From: Glycine soja
Lineage: Eukaryota > Streptophyta > Magnoliopsida > Fabales > Fabaceae
NCBI RefSeq assembly: GCF_004193775.1
Contig: NC_041011.1
Coordinates: 39,563,167 to 39,627,166, forward strand
DNA length: 64,000 nucleotides
Reading direction: 5' to 3'
Shown here: positions 14,281-24,639 of the stretch, in pieces
Numbering within the stretch: position 1 is the stretch's first letter
Layout: every line of letters begins with the position of its first letter
Notes under the pieces: generated by a model
Database searches by the model: none
What the model saw: only the letters and a program-made list of their open reading frames with translations
Told to the model about the DNA's origin: nothing
Program-made: the position numbers and the translations under genes

Positions 14281-14825
14281 ATATGATATCTCTAATTGTA
14301 TTATTATCACAATATATTTCAAAATATTTTATTTGTAATTAAACAGTGCATGAAACATAACTAAATGATATTTTAATTGTATCTTTATTACTTGACATTA
14401 TTGTTTTGATGCATTTAAAATTATCAAAAATGACCTCAAACTTTTGAAGGAAAAAATTGAGTATGTGTATATTATTTTATACAATAAAAATTTAAGGTAA
14501 TATTTAAATAGACAATAGGTAATGACCGTGAAAATAATATATTATGCATTTTATTTAATGTAATATTTAAATAGACAATATATAATGACCGTAATACTTA
14601 TATTTTTTTTTTTTGCATATGATATCTTTAATTACATTATTATCACAATATATTTTAAATTATTTTTTAAAAGAACATGAAACGTAATTAAATAATATTT
14701 TAATTACACCTTTTATTAATTATGAAGCATTATTATTTTAATGCCTTTAATATTATCAAAATAACTTCAAATTTTTGAAAAAAAAAATTGAACTTGTACA
14801 TATTACTTTATACAACAAAGATAAT
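14281..14825. repeat. Diverged ~205-bp direct duplication
   Basis: 14281-14491 and 14617-14822 share the same order of blocks: ATATGATATC, ATTATTATCACAATATATT, GAACATGAAACRTAA, ATATTTTAATT, and a closing TTATACAA. The spacer itself contains two copies of TAATATTTAAATAGACAATA (about 14500 and 14560), so a larger unit may have been duplicated. Confidence 0.7.
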
Positions 14826-14829
14826 GAAT

Positions 14830-16265
14830 CAATCACGAACATAATTGGTTCTTTCCTTTTCGCTAAAATCCAAGTTACTTCGACTATAAGTCTTTTTTTT
14901 TTTTAAATGAATTCATACAGCACTACTATTAATAGAAATATTTTGTTAACCCGCACATGTAATGATGCTTTACAAATAAAAAAGTAAATCATATCATTTC
15001 AGTGTGATGAAGACAGAGACGTGCTATCTCCTTATTTGGCCATACGCTATTCTAGCGAAGTGGCTCCTTGTCTAAATTAAAATTAATTGGGACTCTAATG
15101 ATAATTAGGCCTCTAATTTACCTTATGATATTTTTATTATTGTGATGATGACCCACATAAAATTATTATTCCTCTTATGAATTGATCTTCCCAAGAGTTG
15201 CCGCATCCGTTGTCGTAATAAAGCAACCATGACGGCATCATAATATATTAATACATACCAATGTAAGGTAGGAATTAAAGTTATGGGACATAACATAATC
15301 TTGTGCTCCAGATAATTACCACGTTACCCCCGTGCGTCATCAAGTTAAATTCATGTTTAGTTTTCGGCAACATGGTCATTCTTGTCAATCCACAAATCTA
15401 GCGAGCAAACTAATAAAACCACGCGGTCCTTAATGCAAAGGGTGGTTGGAAACCAACGTGTAATGGAAATAACAAGAAACCAAGCCATGATTTAGACCTA
15501 GCGCTTTCTTTATTATTAACAATAAATACCGTGTAATGTATCGAGAATATGTTTGATATTTTAAATTTCGAAAAAATAATTTAATTTATCTTTTAAGAAT
15601 TTGTTATTTGTTCTAAAATTTTAAGATATTATTTAGGTTTTAAAATATTATGATTTTGTTTAGAAAAAATATAAGGACATGATGTCATCTTTTAGGTTAG
15701 GAGATTGACAATTTCATTTTAAGATTAAAATATTTGAATTTTGTTACACTTTTGATATATATATATATATATAAGGTCTATGAATAACCTATTGATGTAT
15801 CTCTTTTACACAATAGTTATATTTAATAAGGTATTTCAATTAGTTTATAACTTTTTTTTACTAATTGAAAAACTTGTTTAATTGTTCTATAGACAAGTTT
15901 TTTAGTAGTTTTTAGTGTTTTTGAAATGCTTCTCGAAGTAGTGTTTTTTTAAAATGTTAATTTCTAATTTTTTATATTTTTTTTTCATTTTTATCCTTAA
16001 TATATTTATTCATTGTCCGTGTTACATTTTTTTAATAAATAATGATTTTATTATTTTTCTATCATTTTACAATTTTCAGTTACTTTAACAACTAATTTTA
16101 TCAAATATTTATAATTTAATAAGTTACTTTTTCAGCTTTCAACTACCTTTTCAGTTTCCAATTAGTTTTTCAATTAGTTTTTGTCAAACATAACCAATAT
16201 ATCTTCCTTTTATAATTGTATTTCTACAAGCAAAAATAAGTTAAGATTCTTATCGATGTATAAAG
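14830..16265. other. Intergenic DNA
   Basis: No supported gene. The stretch 15780-16200 contains blocks such as CAATTAGTTT and TTTTCAGCTTTC in inverted-looking arrangement, ending in TTTGTCAAACATAA. This resembles debris of a hAT-type MITE of legumes, but termini could not be fixed. Confidence 0.35.
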
Positions 16266-16388
16266 ATGGAAGTAGAAGTAGGTTTTTCACAAATTTCTTC
16301 GCCTAACTTTGACGGAGAAAGTTATGACCTTTGGATTGTGAGAATGAAATCTTACATGGAGACTTTAAATGTTTCAAAAATCATATAA
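16266..16388 (+). pseudogene. Copia-type gag N-terminal fragment
   Basis: A 40-codon open stretch begins at ATG 16266 and ends at TAA. It carries SPNFDGESYDLWIVRMKSYM, the characteristic start of plant copia gag proteins (F-D-G-x-x-Y-x-x-W-x-x-x-M). No LTR, primer site or continuation was found nearby, so it is an isolated fragment. Confidence 0.72.
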
Positions 16389-16806
16389 TTTTAAGGTGTT
16401 TCTTTGTTGTCCGACAATCTCATCACGACCCAAATAAAAAATCACAAAAAAATAAAATTAACAAAACAAAAGTATGAGTATTTTTAACTCAGGTCTGATT
16501 ACAACTCATAATATCTTTCTCTCAACCTTAATTAAAATAATTTCAAGTCAATCTTGATTAGGATAACTTCACTTCAACCTTGATCGAAATATTTTTCACC
16601 TTGATCTCAATCACAGATCTTAATGTAAAGTTATATAAAGTTGTAATTAACCTTAATTAACACTTTGTTGTCGTCATAGAAAGTTATATCAAGTAAAAAT
16701 CCAACTAATATTGACGCTAAGGCAACTTAATCACATCACACACTTTTTTTTTGTCAGCAACTTAATCACTCTTATTGAATAGTCATTTTTTAATGTCAAT
16801 CATAGG

Positions 16807-17106
16807 TGATGTGAATCCTAAAACTGCCCAAATACAAGGACCCATGACCAGGAGTAGGACCAAACAGTCAGAGGATATCCTCCAACAAATGGTATCAGTC
16901 ATACTTAACAAGGCCCAAGTGGAGAATGATGAAGGCTCAGAGGCACTACCAAGAATCTTGACTGTTGCTGAAGACCCAAACTAATTTGAAGGCCTATGCC
17001 ATTTTTTTCTATTTTCATTTTAATTTTAAATTAAATAAAATTGGTGTATTTCCAGCTACACCTTAGATACACTATATGTATTGAACTCATTTTCAATAGA
17101 AGGGAC
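16807..17106 (+). repeat. 5' LTR of gypsy element, left part
   Basis: Matches the 3' LTR from its start (TGATGNGAATCC) through TTGAACTCRTTTTCAATA. It contains the QGPMTRSRTKQ coding stretch because the pol reading frame runs into the LTR. It is interrupted at 17106 by the nested solo LTR and resumes at 18223. Confidence 0.92.
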
Positions 17107-18217
17107 TGTGAATGTATGAATACAAGGTTTTGATGATGTCAAAGTAGAATCAAACAAGGTTGCTTCAACAAACATTCAAAGGTTAAGCATTGCTTCAAGA
17201 TTAATTCAAGGTCAAGCAAACAAGATCAAGAAAAAGATAAGGCCTCAAACAATCTCACTGTTTGATTGGTTTTTGCCTCAAAACAAATTGTTTCCAAGAG
17301 ATCAAAGGCACTAGTAATCGATTACCAGGCAGTGTAACCAATTACCAGAGATAAATTTGGAAAGAAGCTTTTCAAAAGGGTTTTGAAATTTGAATTTTGA
17401 ATCTTGTAATCGATTACCAAATGTTTTTAATTGATTACCAGTAACGACACTTTAGAAAACACTTTGAGAAGTCATGATCCTTCAAAATATAACTGTGTAA
17501 TTGATTACTAGAAACTTGTAATCGATTACCAATGAGAAAATTTTAGAAATGCTTTTTGAAAAGACACATATTTTCAAACCATTTTGAAAAGGCACAATGG
17601 GCCTATATATGTGTGTGTCTGACTTCGAAAAGCATGAGAGAGTTTTCAAAGAGAACTTAATTGTCAAATGCTCTCTAAACAACTCTTGGTCAAACACTTG
17701 CAAATCTATTAAGAATTCATCTAGGAACTTCAATTTGTATTATCATCTCTAAAAGAGAGAAATTCTTCTAGAATCTTCAATTTGTATCATCTACTTTAAA
17801 GGAGAGAAATCTTTCCGTTCATCTCTTGAAATCAGTTGTAATCAAGAGATGTTATGTCTCTTAGAGTGTGAGAATCTTGAACACAAGGGTGAAGGATCCC
17901 AAGGTGTATTCAAAGTCTGTAAAGGATTTACAGAGATAGTGAAAAATCTCAAGTGGGTTGCTTGAGGACTGGATGTAGGCACGGGAAGTGGTCGAACCAG
18001 TATAAATTGAGTTTGCAATTTTCTCTTCCCTTATCTTATTTATTTTATTGCAATCAATTTTATCTTGCACGTTTAAAGAACATTATTAAATTGATTATTG
18101 CTTCTTCTTCTGTATTTTGAGCCTATCATTTAAAAGGGGGTTAAAAGTTTGTTAGTGGAAAATTTTGTAAAACTTAATTCACCCTCCTCTTAAGTTATTG
18201 AGGTCACTTGTCCAATA
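17107..18217 (+). mobile_element. Solo LTR nested in the gypsy 5' LTR
   Basis: The gypsy 3' LTR reads straight through this point, so 17107-18217 plus one copy of GGGAC is an insertion. GGGAC stands on both sides (17102-17106 and 18218-18222), a 5-bp target duplication. The 1111-bp insert begins TG and ends CCAATA, perhaps a decayed CA terminus. It contains a TATA-like CCTATATATG near 17600 and several AATCGATTACC-type palindromic motifs between 17310 and 17540. It has no internal domain, as expected after LTR-LTR recombination. Confidence 0.88.
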
Positions 18218-18222
18218 GGGAC

Positions 18223-18402
18223 TTTTGGCATTTTGTGAATATTTTGTGAGAGCTTCTCTCTGGGTTCCTTGTTGAATCAATCTTAGACTTATCAAGATAA
18301 TCCTTGTGGCGTCTACCCTGACTTATCTTCCCTCTCTAGAAGTGGCGTCATCCAAACTCTGTGACCTATATCAAGCAATTCGTCCTAGTAAGGATCACAT
18401 CA
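18223..18402 (+). repeat. 5' LTR of gypsy element, right part
   Basis: Continues the LTR after the nested insertion (TTTTGGCATTTTG...) and ends AAGGATCACATCA, the same terminus as the 3' LTR. Confidence 0.92.
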
Positions 18403-18404
18403 TC

Positions 18405-18416
18405 TGATATCAGAGC
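18405..18416 (+). promoter_or_regulatory. Primer-binding site of gypsy element (initiator tRNA-Met type)
   Basis: TGATATCAGAGC starts two bases after the LTR end. It differs at one position from TGGTATCAGAGC, the usual plant site complementary to the 3' end of initiator tRNA-Met; the change is G to A. Confidence 0.85.
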
Positions 18417-18938
18417 TTCGGCTCTTGATACAGGTTCTATCCTATCCAATTTTTTATTATTTTTTTCTTTTTAATTTGTCTCAGGTTCGTGTTTTGTTCT
18501 GTAATTTGCATTCTTGTTTGCGTTCTTGCTTTGCTCTTGTTCTTGCTTCGTTCTGTTTCAAAATTTTGTTTCACATTTTGTTTCGAAATCTGTTTGGGGA
18601 CAATTTTGCTTGCTGGATGAATTTGGGGTTTAGGGTTTAGGAGGTCAAATTTCCTAATTGCCTATTGAACGAATTGCTTAAATTATCCTAGATGAATTTG
18701 AAAAGAAAGCATTATAAAAAAAAAGTTGCAGAAAGTTTGAAAAAAAAAAGTGGGTGTTTGATCTTTGAATGCGGATTTGAGGCAGTTAGAGGCGTTTTTC
18801 AGCAAAAATTATGGACCATATCTTTGGGATTTGCCAAGGGATTCTCCTCTCAATTTTGAGCATTTTGATGTATAGTGAGCCTCAAACGGACAATCGTAGC
18901 AAAAATTACGATCATTTGAAGTTTACATGTCATTGAAA

Positions 18939-19027
18939 TCTGTTATTGAAATTTGTTATCTAAATTTGTTATCCAAATCTGTTATTCAAATCTGTTATCC
19001 AAATTTGTTATTCAAATTTGTTATTGA
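18939..19027 (+). repeat. 15-bp minisatellite in the gypsy leader
   Basis: Six to seven imperfect units of AAATYTGTTATYY (ATTGAAATTTGTTATCT, CCAAATCTGTTATT and variants) lie in tandem in the untranslated leader before gag. No function is evident. Confidence 0.8.
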
Positions 19028-19265
19028 GTCCATGATAATTAAGTTGTCTTTCCTGTTCTATTACCTTGTGCGTCCAATTTGATTCATCCAGAAACTTAAG
19101 AAGGAGTGAGTGGTAAAAGGAAAGAGTAAAAACATCACACAAAAGCCTATATTGAGAGCATCAAATACGAGTGTGCTTCCATCAAAGAGAGAAACACGTG
19201 AGTAGAGTGTGGTGAGGTCTTGAAACCTTTGTTTAAATTACTGCAAATTTTTCTGTTCCTTAATT

Positions 19266-20242
19266 ATGGCAAGAACTAGTGACGGTGGTGTTGAATATCA
19301 TCAACTGGACGGATCTTAGCGTTTGTTATTGGATGTGATGACTACACAAATACAATGTTTGTTGAACCATAACAATGAAGAACTCTATGGACAAATTGAA
19401 AGATTGGAGAACCAACTGAATCAAAATGCTAGAAGACATTATGATGGGAATAGAGGTGGCAATGATGGACCTAGGCAAAACAAAATGGAGGGAATAAAAC
19501 TCAATATACCTCCTTTCAAAGTCAGGAGTGACCTAGATGCCTACCTTGACTGGGAGATGAAGATTGAGCATGTATTCTTCTACAATGATTATATTGAAGA
19601 GCAGAAGGTGAAGTTAGCAGCAGCTGAATTCTCAGACTATACCCTTGTTTGGTGGAATAAAAATCAAAGAGAGATGATGAGAGAGGAAGAGAGGGAGATA
19701 GATACATGGACTGAGATGAAAAGGGTTATGCGAAATGAGTATGTTCCAACTAGTTACAGTAGAACCATGCAATAGAAACTCCAGAGGCTGTCCCAGGGAA
19801 GTCTGACGGTGGAGGAGTACTACAAAGATATAGAGATGGCATTAGTGAGGGCCAACATTGAAGAAGAAACTGAGGACACAATGACTCATTTTCTAAGTGG
19901 CCTAAATCCTGACATTAGAGATGTTGTTGAATTATAGGAGTATGCGAAATTGGATGATTTGTTGCATAAGGTAGTTCGGGTTGAATAACAACTGAAGAGG
20001 AAAAGCGCAGCTAGAAGGAACTCATCCAACACCTTCAACCAGAACTAGACCAAGAAATCTAAGAAGGAGAGAGGCAACTCGTCCAGCCCATCAACACAGT
20101 CTCCACATGGAAAGTCAGCAACGCCAGTGCTAGAACCAAGCATAATTCTACCTCATCATCCAACACCGGCACCAGAAACATAAAATTCTTCAAATGCTTA
20201 GGCAGAGGACATATTGCTTCTAACTGTCCGACTAGGAGGACT
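19266..20242 (+). pseudogene. Gypsy gag (capsid and nucleocapsid), decayed
   Basis: The frame opens with MARTSDGG at 19266, is cut by TAG at 19317, and continues in the same frame. It contains the retrotransposon gag core (KLNIPPFKVRSDLDAYLDWE, then VWWNKNQREM) and, after another in-frame TAG at 19773, LQRLSQGSLTVEEYYKD. Further stops occur near 19936 and 19987. A zinc-knuckle relic FFKCLGRGHIASNCP is near 20190; the first Cys of CX2CX4HX4C is replaced by Phe. Most stops look like CAG or TGG codons changed to TAG, as expected from methylation-driven C-to-T decay. Confidence 0.85.
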
Positions 20243-22213
20243 ATGATCATGAAGGCAAATGGAGAAATCACCAGTGAATCTGAAATCAGTGAAGAAGAAG
20301 AGGTGGAAGAAGAGCTTGAGGAGGAAGCTATGCAGGGTGATATGCTAATGGTGAGAAGGCTTTTAGGAAGTCAGATGCAGCCACTGGACGACACCCAAAG
20401 AGAAAATATTTTCCACACCAGATGTACAATTAATGGTAAGTTTTGCTCTTTAATTATTGATGGAGGAAGTTGTACCAATGTTGCAAGTTCCAGGTTAGTG
20501 TCCAAACTGAATTTGGATACTAAGCCCCATCCTAGGTTATACAGACTTCAGTGACTTAGTGAAGATGAAGAGGTAAAAGTGACTTAGCAGGTTGAGGTGT
20601 GTCTCACCATTGGAAGATACAATGATAGGGTGTTGTGTGATGTGATTCCAATGGAGGCAACTCATATATTGTTAGGAAGACCATGGTAGTATGACACCAA
20701 AGCAATGCATAATGGCTTCACCAACAAGATTTCTTTCCAGCACCATGACCAGAAAATTATTCTTAAACCTCTATCCCCTAGAGAAGTGTGTGATGACCAA
20801 ATCAGAATGAGAGAAAAGATAGAACAAGAGAAAGAAAAGAGTGAAACACCAAATAGGAATAGGAAAAAGAAGAGTGATACACGTGAGGAAAAGAGTGATA
20901 CACATGAGAGAAATAGTGATACACATGAGAGAAAATTTAATTATTTAGCAAAGGTAAGTGAAGTGAGAAAAATGTTACTTGCTCGTGAGCCGCTCTATCT
21001 ATTGTACTGCAAAGACAGTAAAGTTTCTGTTGATAATTCTAATGAATTAACTATTTCTTCTTCTCCTAGTGTTGAACTCTTATTGCAGGAATTTAAAGAT
21101 ATATTTCCCAAGGAGATTCCTCATGGACTGCCACCTTCAAGAGGCATAGAACATCAAATTGACCTCCTTCCAAGAGCTTCATTGCCTAACAAGCTAGCTT
21201 ACAAAAGCAATCCCCAAGAGATTGAGGAGATTAAGAAGCAAGTGCAAGACCTCATGCAGAAGGGGTGAGTGAAAGAAAGCTTGAGTCCATGTGTTGTCCT
21301 AGTTATTCTAGTGCTGAAGAAAGACATAACTTGGAGGATGTGCACAGACTGCAGAGCCATCAACAACATCATGGTAAAGTATAGACATCCCATTCCTAGG
21401 CTAGGCGATATGTTGGATGAATTGCATGGAGCTTGTGTTTTCTCTAAAATTGATTTGAAAAGTAAGTACCATCAAATTAGGATTAGAGAGGGGGAAGAAT
21501 GTCTGCCTCATGTTAAATTTGCATACAATAGGGTTGTACATAGCACTACACAACACTCTCCATTTGAAGTAGTGTATGGTTTTAATCCCTTAACTCCTCT
21601 TGATTTGTTATCATTTCCTAACATTTCTGATTTTAAGCATAAGGATACACAGGCTAAAGTTGAGTATGTGAAAAGAGTGCATGAGCAAGTGAAGGCCCAA
21701 ATTGCGAAGAAGAATGAAAGCTATGCCAAACAAGCCAACAAGAACAGGAAGAAAGTGGTACTTGAACTAGGTGATTGGGTTTGGGTACACATGAGGAATG
21801 AAAGGTTTCCTAAATAAAGGAAGTCCAAACTTCAACCTAAAGGAGACGAACCTTTCCAAGTACTAGAGAGGATCAATGACAATGTTTACAAGATTGATAT
21901 TCCAGGTGAGTATGGAGTAAGTTCTTCATTTAATGTTGTTGACTTGACTCCATTTGTTACAGGTGATGATTCTGAAGATTTCAGGGCAAATGCTTTCCAA
22001 GAAGGAGGGAATGATGAGAATCCTAAAACTGTCCAAATACAGGGACCCATGACCAGGAGTAAGATCAAACATTCAAATGATATCCTCCAACAAATGGTAT
22101 CAGCCATACTTAACAAGGCCCAAGTGGAGAATGATGAAGGCCCAGAGGCACTATCAAGAATCTTGATTGTTGCTGAAGGCCCATGTCATTTTTTCTTCTA
22201 TTTTTTGTTTTAA
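20243..22213 (+). pseudogene. Gypsy protease, RT fragment fused to integrase C-terminus
   Basis: Protease: LIIDGGSCTNVASSRLV around 20450-20510. A linker with three SDTHER-like repeats covers 20872-20934. RT begins with LLPRASLPNKLAYKSNP and runs, after a TGA at 21267, to MCTDCRAINN, PIPRLGDMLDELHGACVFSK and SKYHQIRIREG. At about 21495 it jumps directly to the integrase end (CLPHVKFAYNRVVHSTTQHS, SPFEVVYGFNPLTPLDLL). The RT catalytic YXDD block, RNase H and the integrase core are therefore deleted. The C-terminal GPY/F-like segment continues after a TAA at 21815 (LQPKGDEPFQVLERIND) and reaches into the 3' LTR, where QGPMTRSKIK is encoded. Confidence 0.87.
21998..22011 (+). promoter_or_regulatory. 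Polypurine tract before 3' LTR
   Basis: CCAAGAAGGAGGGA lies immediately before the TGATGAGAATCC start of the 3' LTR, the expected site for plus-strand priming. It is also part of the pol coding frame. Confidence 0.8.
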
Positions 22214-22477
22214 TTTTAAATTAAATAAAATTGGTGTCTTTCCAGCTGCACCTCAGATACACTATATGTATTGAACTCGTTTTCAATATAAGGTACTTTT
22301 GGCATTTTGCGAATATTATATGAGAGCATTTCTCTGGGTTCCTTATTGAACCAATCTTAGACTTATCAAGGTAATCCTTGTGGCGTCTACCCTGACTTAT
22401 CTTCCCTCTCTAGAAGTGCCGTCATCCAAACTCTGTGACCTATATCAAGCAATCCTCTCCTATTAAGGATCACATCA
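22012..22477 (+). repeat. 3' LTR of gypsy element
   Basis: 466-bp copy of the interrupted 5' LTR, from TGATGAGAATCC to GATCACATCA. Its first ~200 bases encode the C-terminal tail of the polyprotein. Confidence 0.93.
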
Positions 22478-22482
22478 ATAGG

Positions 22483-22955
22483 GAACAAGAAGAATTCTTT
22501 TGTTGGTCCTCCATGCCCTCTGTCCTTGTCTTTATAAAGTTGTTTCTATCATTTTTTCTTTATTGTTTAATTTTACAAAAGTAATGTTGAAGTATTAATC
22601 AACAATTAAAAATAAAATATATCCTACTATTAAAACAAATTTGAGGTACCGATGCCATCCAAAATCCAAATTCACATACATAGGAGAAATCACTTTATTT
22701 TTTTCATTTTGCTTCAAATTTTAATGATGTGTTATTTCATTATTGATTGTGTCCAATAACAATATTCTAAGTGAATGTTTATTAAGTTTTATTTTTCATA
22801 CACATGATAAAAAAATTGGACAATTACCAACATACCTAAAAGACTAATTATTTTTTATATATGAATATGAAAATGTTACATCAAAGTAGAGCTAGAACAA
22901 ACCTAAATTAATAGAGAAAAAATTACAAGTGAGACTTATTTTAAGTTCTTAAAAA

Positions 22956-22992
<37 letters not shown>

Positions 22993-23476
22993 GAGAGATT
23001 CACTTACTCCAAAAATAACTTTAAAAGAGTTACTCTTTAAAAGAGTTACTCTTAAAGTAAGTGGATCCTTCCTCTCTCTATATATATTATATTTATTAAA
23101 GTTTTATTTTATGTTCTTAAGTGAGTTTACTATTGGAATAAAAAAAATTTAAATTTATTAAATGTAGTATTACAGTGTAAGATTTATTTTAAAAATTAAG
23201 AACTTGTGAATGAATCACCATTAGAGATATTATGATAAATAGAGTTGTATTAAGCGAAAATATAAGAAATGAAGTGATTTTTTTTCCTTAAATATCTTTA
23301 AGGTCTCTATAAATGATTGAATTTTGTTTTGGGTCCTAATAAGTATTTTTGTTGTTTTGATTCCTTTATATATTAAAATTTTTATTTTAAGTCCATGTCG
23401 TTAGTTAAGTAATGACGTGATACCATCACAACCATTGATAACATTAAGAACATCAATTTGTATGACGACACATCAT
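22483..23476. other. AT-rich intergenic DNA with (TA)n and a small palindrome
   Basis: No gene supported. A (TA)n run occupies about 22960-22988 and is followed by a ~90-bp inverted repeat described separately. Confidence 0.45.
22989..23078. repeat. Small MITE-like palindrome
   Basis: AGGAGAGATTCACTTACT at the left pairs imperfectly with AGTAAGTGGATCCTTCCT at the right, and the interior holds repeats of AAAAGAGTTACTC. TA-rich sequence flanks both sides, compatible with a TA-targeting MITE. No second copy in the window confirms this. Confidence 0.4.
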
Positions 23477-24436
23477 TGCTATTGGAAACACAATTCAAAT
23501 TTATAATTTCAAATCTCTAGGATATTGTTTAGATTTAAAAAAGGATATCGTCTTATTTCTAGGATGATGTTTAGAATTAAAGATGTATTCTCTAAATTAG
23601 AGATTTGTTTCCCCTTTTAAGATTATGATGCTAGGTCTAAATATATAGGTTCTTAAGATGAGAATTACTCAACTTGAAAAGGTGGTCACCACCATAAGTG
23701 AGAGGAGGGTCATGTTGAGGGAAGGTTTACAAGTTTGTCCATATTGTCCTAAAAACTTGTTCTAAGGAGATCCTGGATATATGAATGAGGGTCTGAATCA
23801 CGTTAAACAAATTGAGATTGAGGTTGTGGATGTAGGGGTGAGGGCCTGAATCATTTTAAATAAAATTGTGATCTTTTTCTATTTCATTTAAGGTGTTGCC
23901 TTTTGTTCTTGGTTGTGTGATTTTTGAGTAATAAAGACATGAGTGCATTTTTTTCTCCCAACAATTGGTATCAGAGTTGAATGATTTTGCGGCCTAGTGA
24001 CTAGAGAGAGAAGAGTATTGAAGAAGCTTGAGGAAGTTGATGATGAATTTGCGTGTGGTTCTTGTGCCAAAAGTCTAATTGGCGATGTGATAGTCAAGAG
24101 GCGTATTCCAATGGAGGTAGTTGGTGATACAAGTTCAGAAGTGTCACCATTCAGTACTTGTCGAGTATATTGTGAAACATACCAGATTTTGTGCAAGCAA
24201 AGTGAAAGCATGTCAGGCATCCAATAAGATTGGAGATGAAATTAAATTTTATTTGAGAGAAGGATTGTTGGGAAACAATTCAATTTTGTAATTTCAAATT
24301 TCTAGGATATTGTTTAGATTTAAAAAAAGATATTGTCTTATTTATAGGATGATGTTTAGAATTAAAGATATATTCTCTAAATTAAAGACTTGTTTTTCCT
24401 TTTAAGATTATGATACTAGATCTATATAAAGGTTAA
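23477..24436 (+). mobile_element. Small non-autonomous LTR retroelement
   Basis: Two direct copies of an LTR-like sequence flank a ~300-bp internal region. The left copy is 23477-23963 and ends TCCCAACA; the right copy starts TGTTGGGA at 24266, giving perfect 8-bp LTR ends as inverted repeats. A primer-binding site, TGGTATCAGAG, sits at 23966-23976, two bases after the left LTR. A purine tract (GAGAGAAGGA) ends one base before the right LTR. Shared text includes TCTAGGATATTGTTTAGATT and GGATGATGTTTAGAATTAAA. The right copy matches only to about 24436. No polyprotein domains are present, so mobility would depend on another element. Confidence 0.78.
23966..23976 (+). promoter_or_regulatory. Primer-binding site of small LTR element
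   Basis: Exact TGGTATCAGAG, complementary to the initiator tRNA-Met 3' end in plants, placed two bases after the LTR terminus ACA. Confidence 0.82.
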
Positions 24437-24532
24437 TCATCGCTTTTTGTGAGAAAAATACTTATCTTTGTGTGTTGATAGTCCTTGATGAAGGTTAGTC
24501 ATCACTTTCGGTAGGGACTATTTCGTACTAAT

Positions 24533-24632
24533 ATAATAATAATAATAATAATATAAAAGTTATATATTATCAATATATTTTAATAATAATAATAATAATA
24601 ATATAAAAGTTATATATTATCAATATATTTTA
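24533..24632. repeat. Tandem duplication of ~50 bp
   Basis: Two near-identical units: an (AAT)n run followed by ATAAAAGTTATATATTATCA and ATATATTTT. Confidence 0.9.
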
Positions 24633-24639
24633 ATTTTTT

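Larger units (their letters stand above)
16807..22477 (+). mobile_element. Ty3/gypsy LTR retrotransposon, complete ends, defective
   Basis: The element is bounded by the 5-bp target duplication ATAGG (16802-16806 and 22478-22482). LTRs start TGATG and end ACATCA. The 5' LTR is 16807-18402 including a nested 1.1-kb insertion; without it the LTR is ~480 bp against 466 bp for the 3' LTR. A primer-binding site follows two bases after the 5' LTR, and a purine tract precedes the 3' LTR. Internal order is leader, gag, protease, partial RT, integrase C-terminus. Several stops and a large internal deletion make it non-autonomous. By eye, roughly a dozen differences occur over the last 180 bp of the two LTRs, so the insertion is not recent. 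Confidence 0.93.

Noticed and set aside
16775..16984. 69-residue ORF with QGPMTRSRTKQ as a separate small gene
   Set aside because: It is the 5' LTR copy of the pol C-terminal coding stretch; the start Met lies in flanking DNA outside the LTR.
20243..20554. Acidic protein EEEEVEEELEEE as an independent host gene
   Set aside because: It is the linker between the gypsy nucleocapsid and protease; IIDGGSCTNVAS downstream fixes its identity.
23997..24227. 76-residue ORF as gag of the small LTR element
   Set aside because: No gag motif; it is the only open frame in a 300-bp interior and could be chance.
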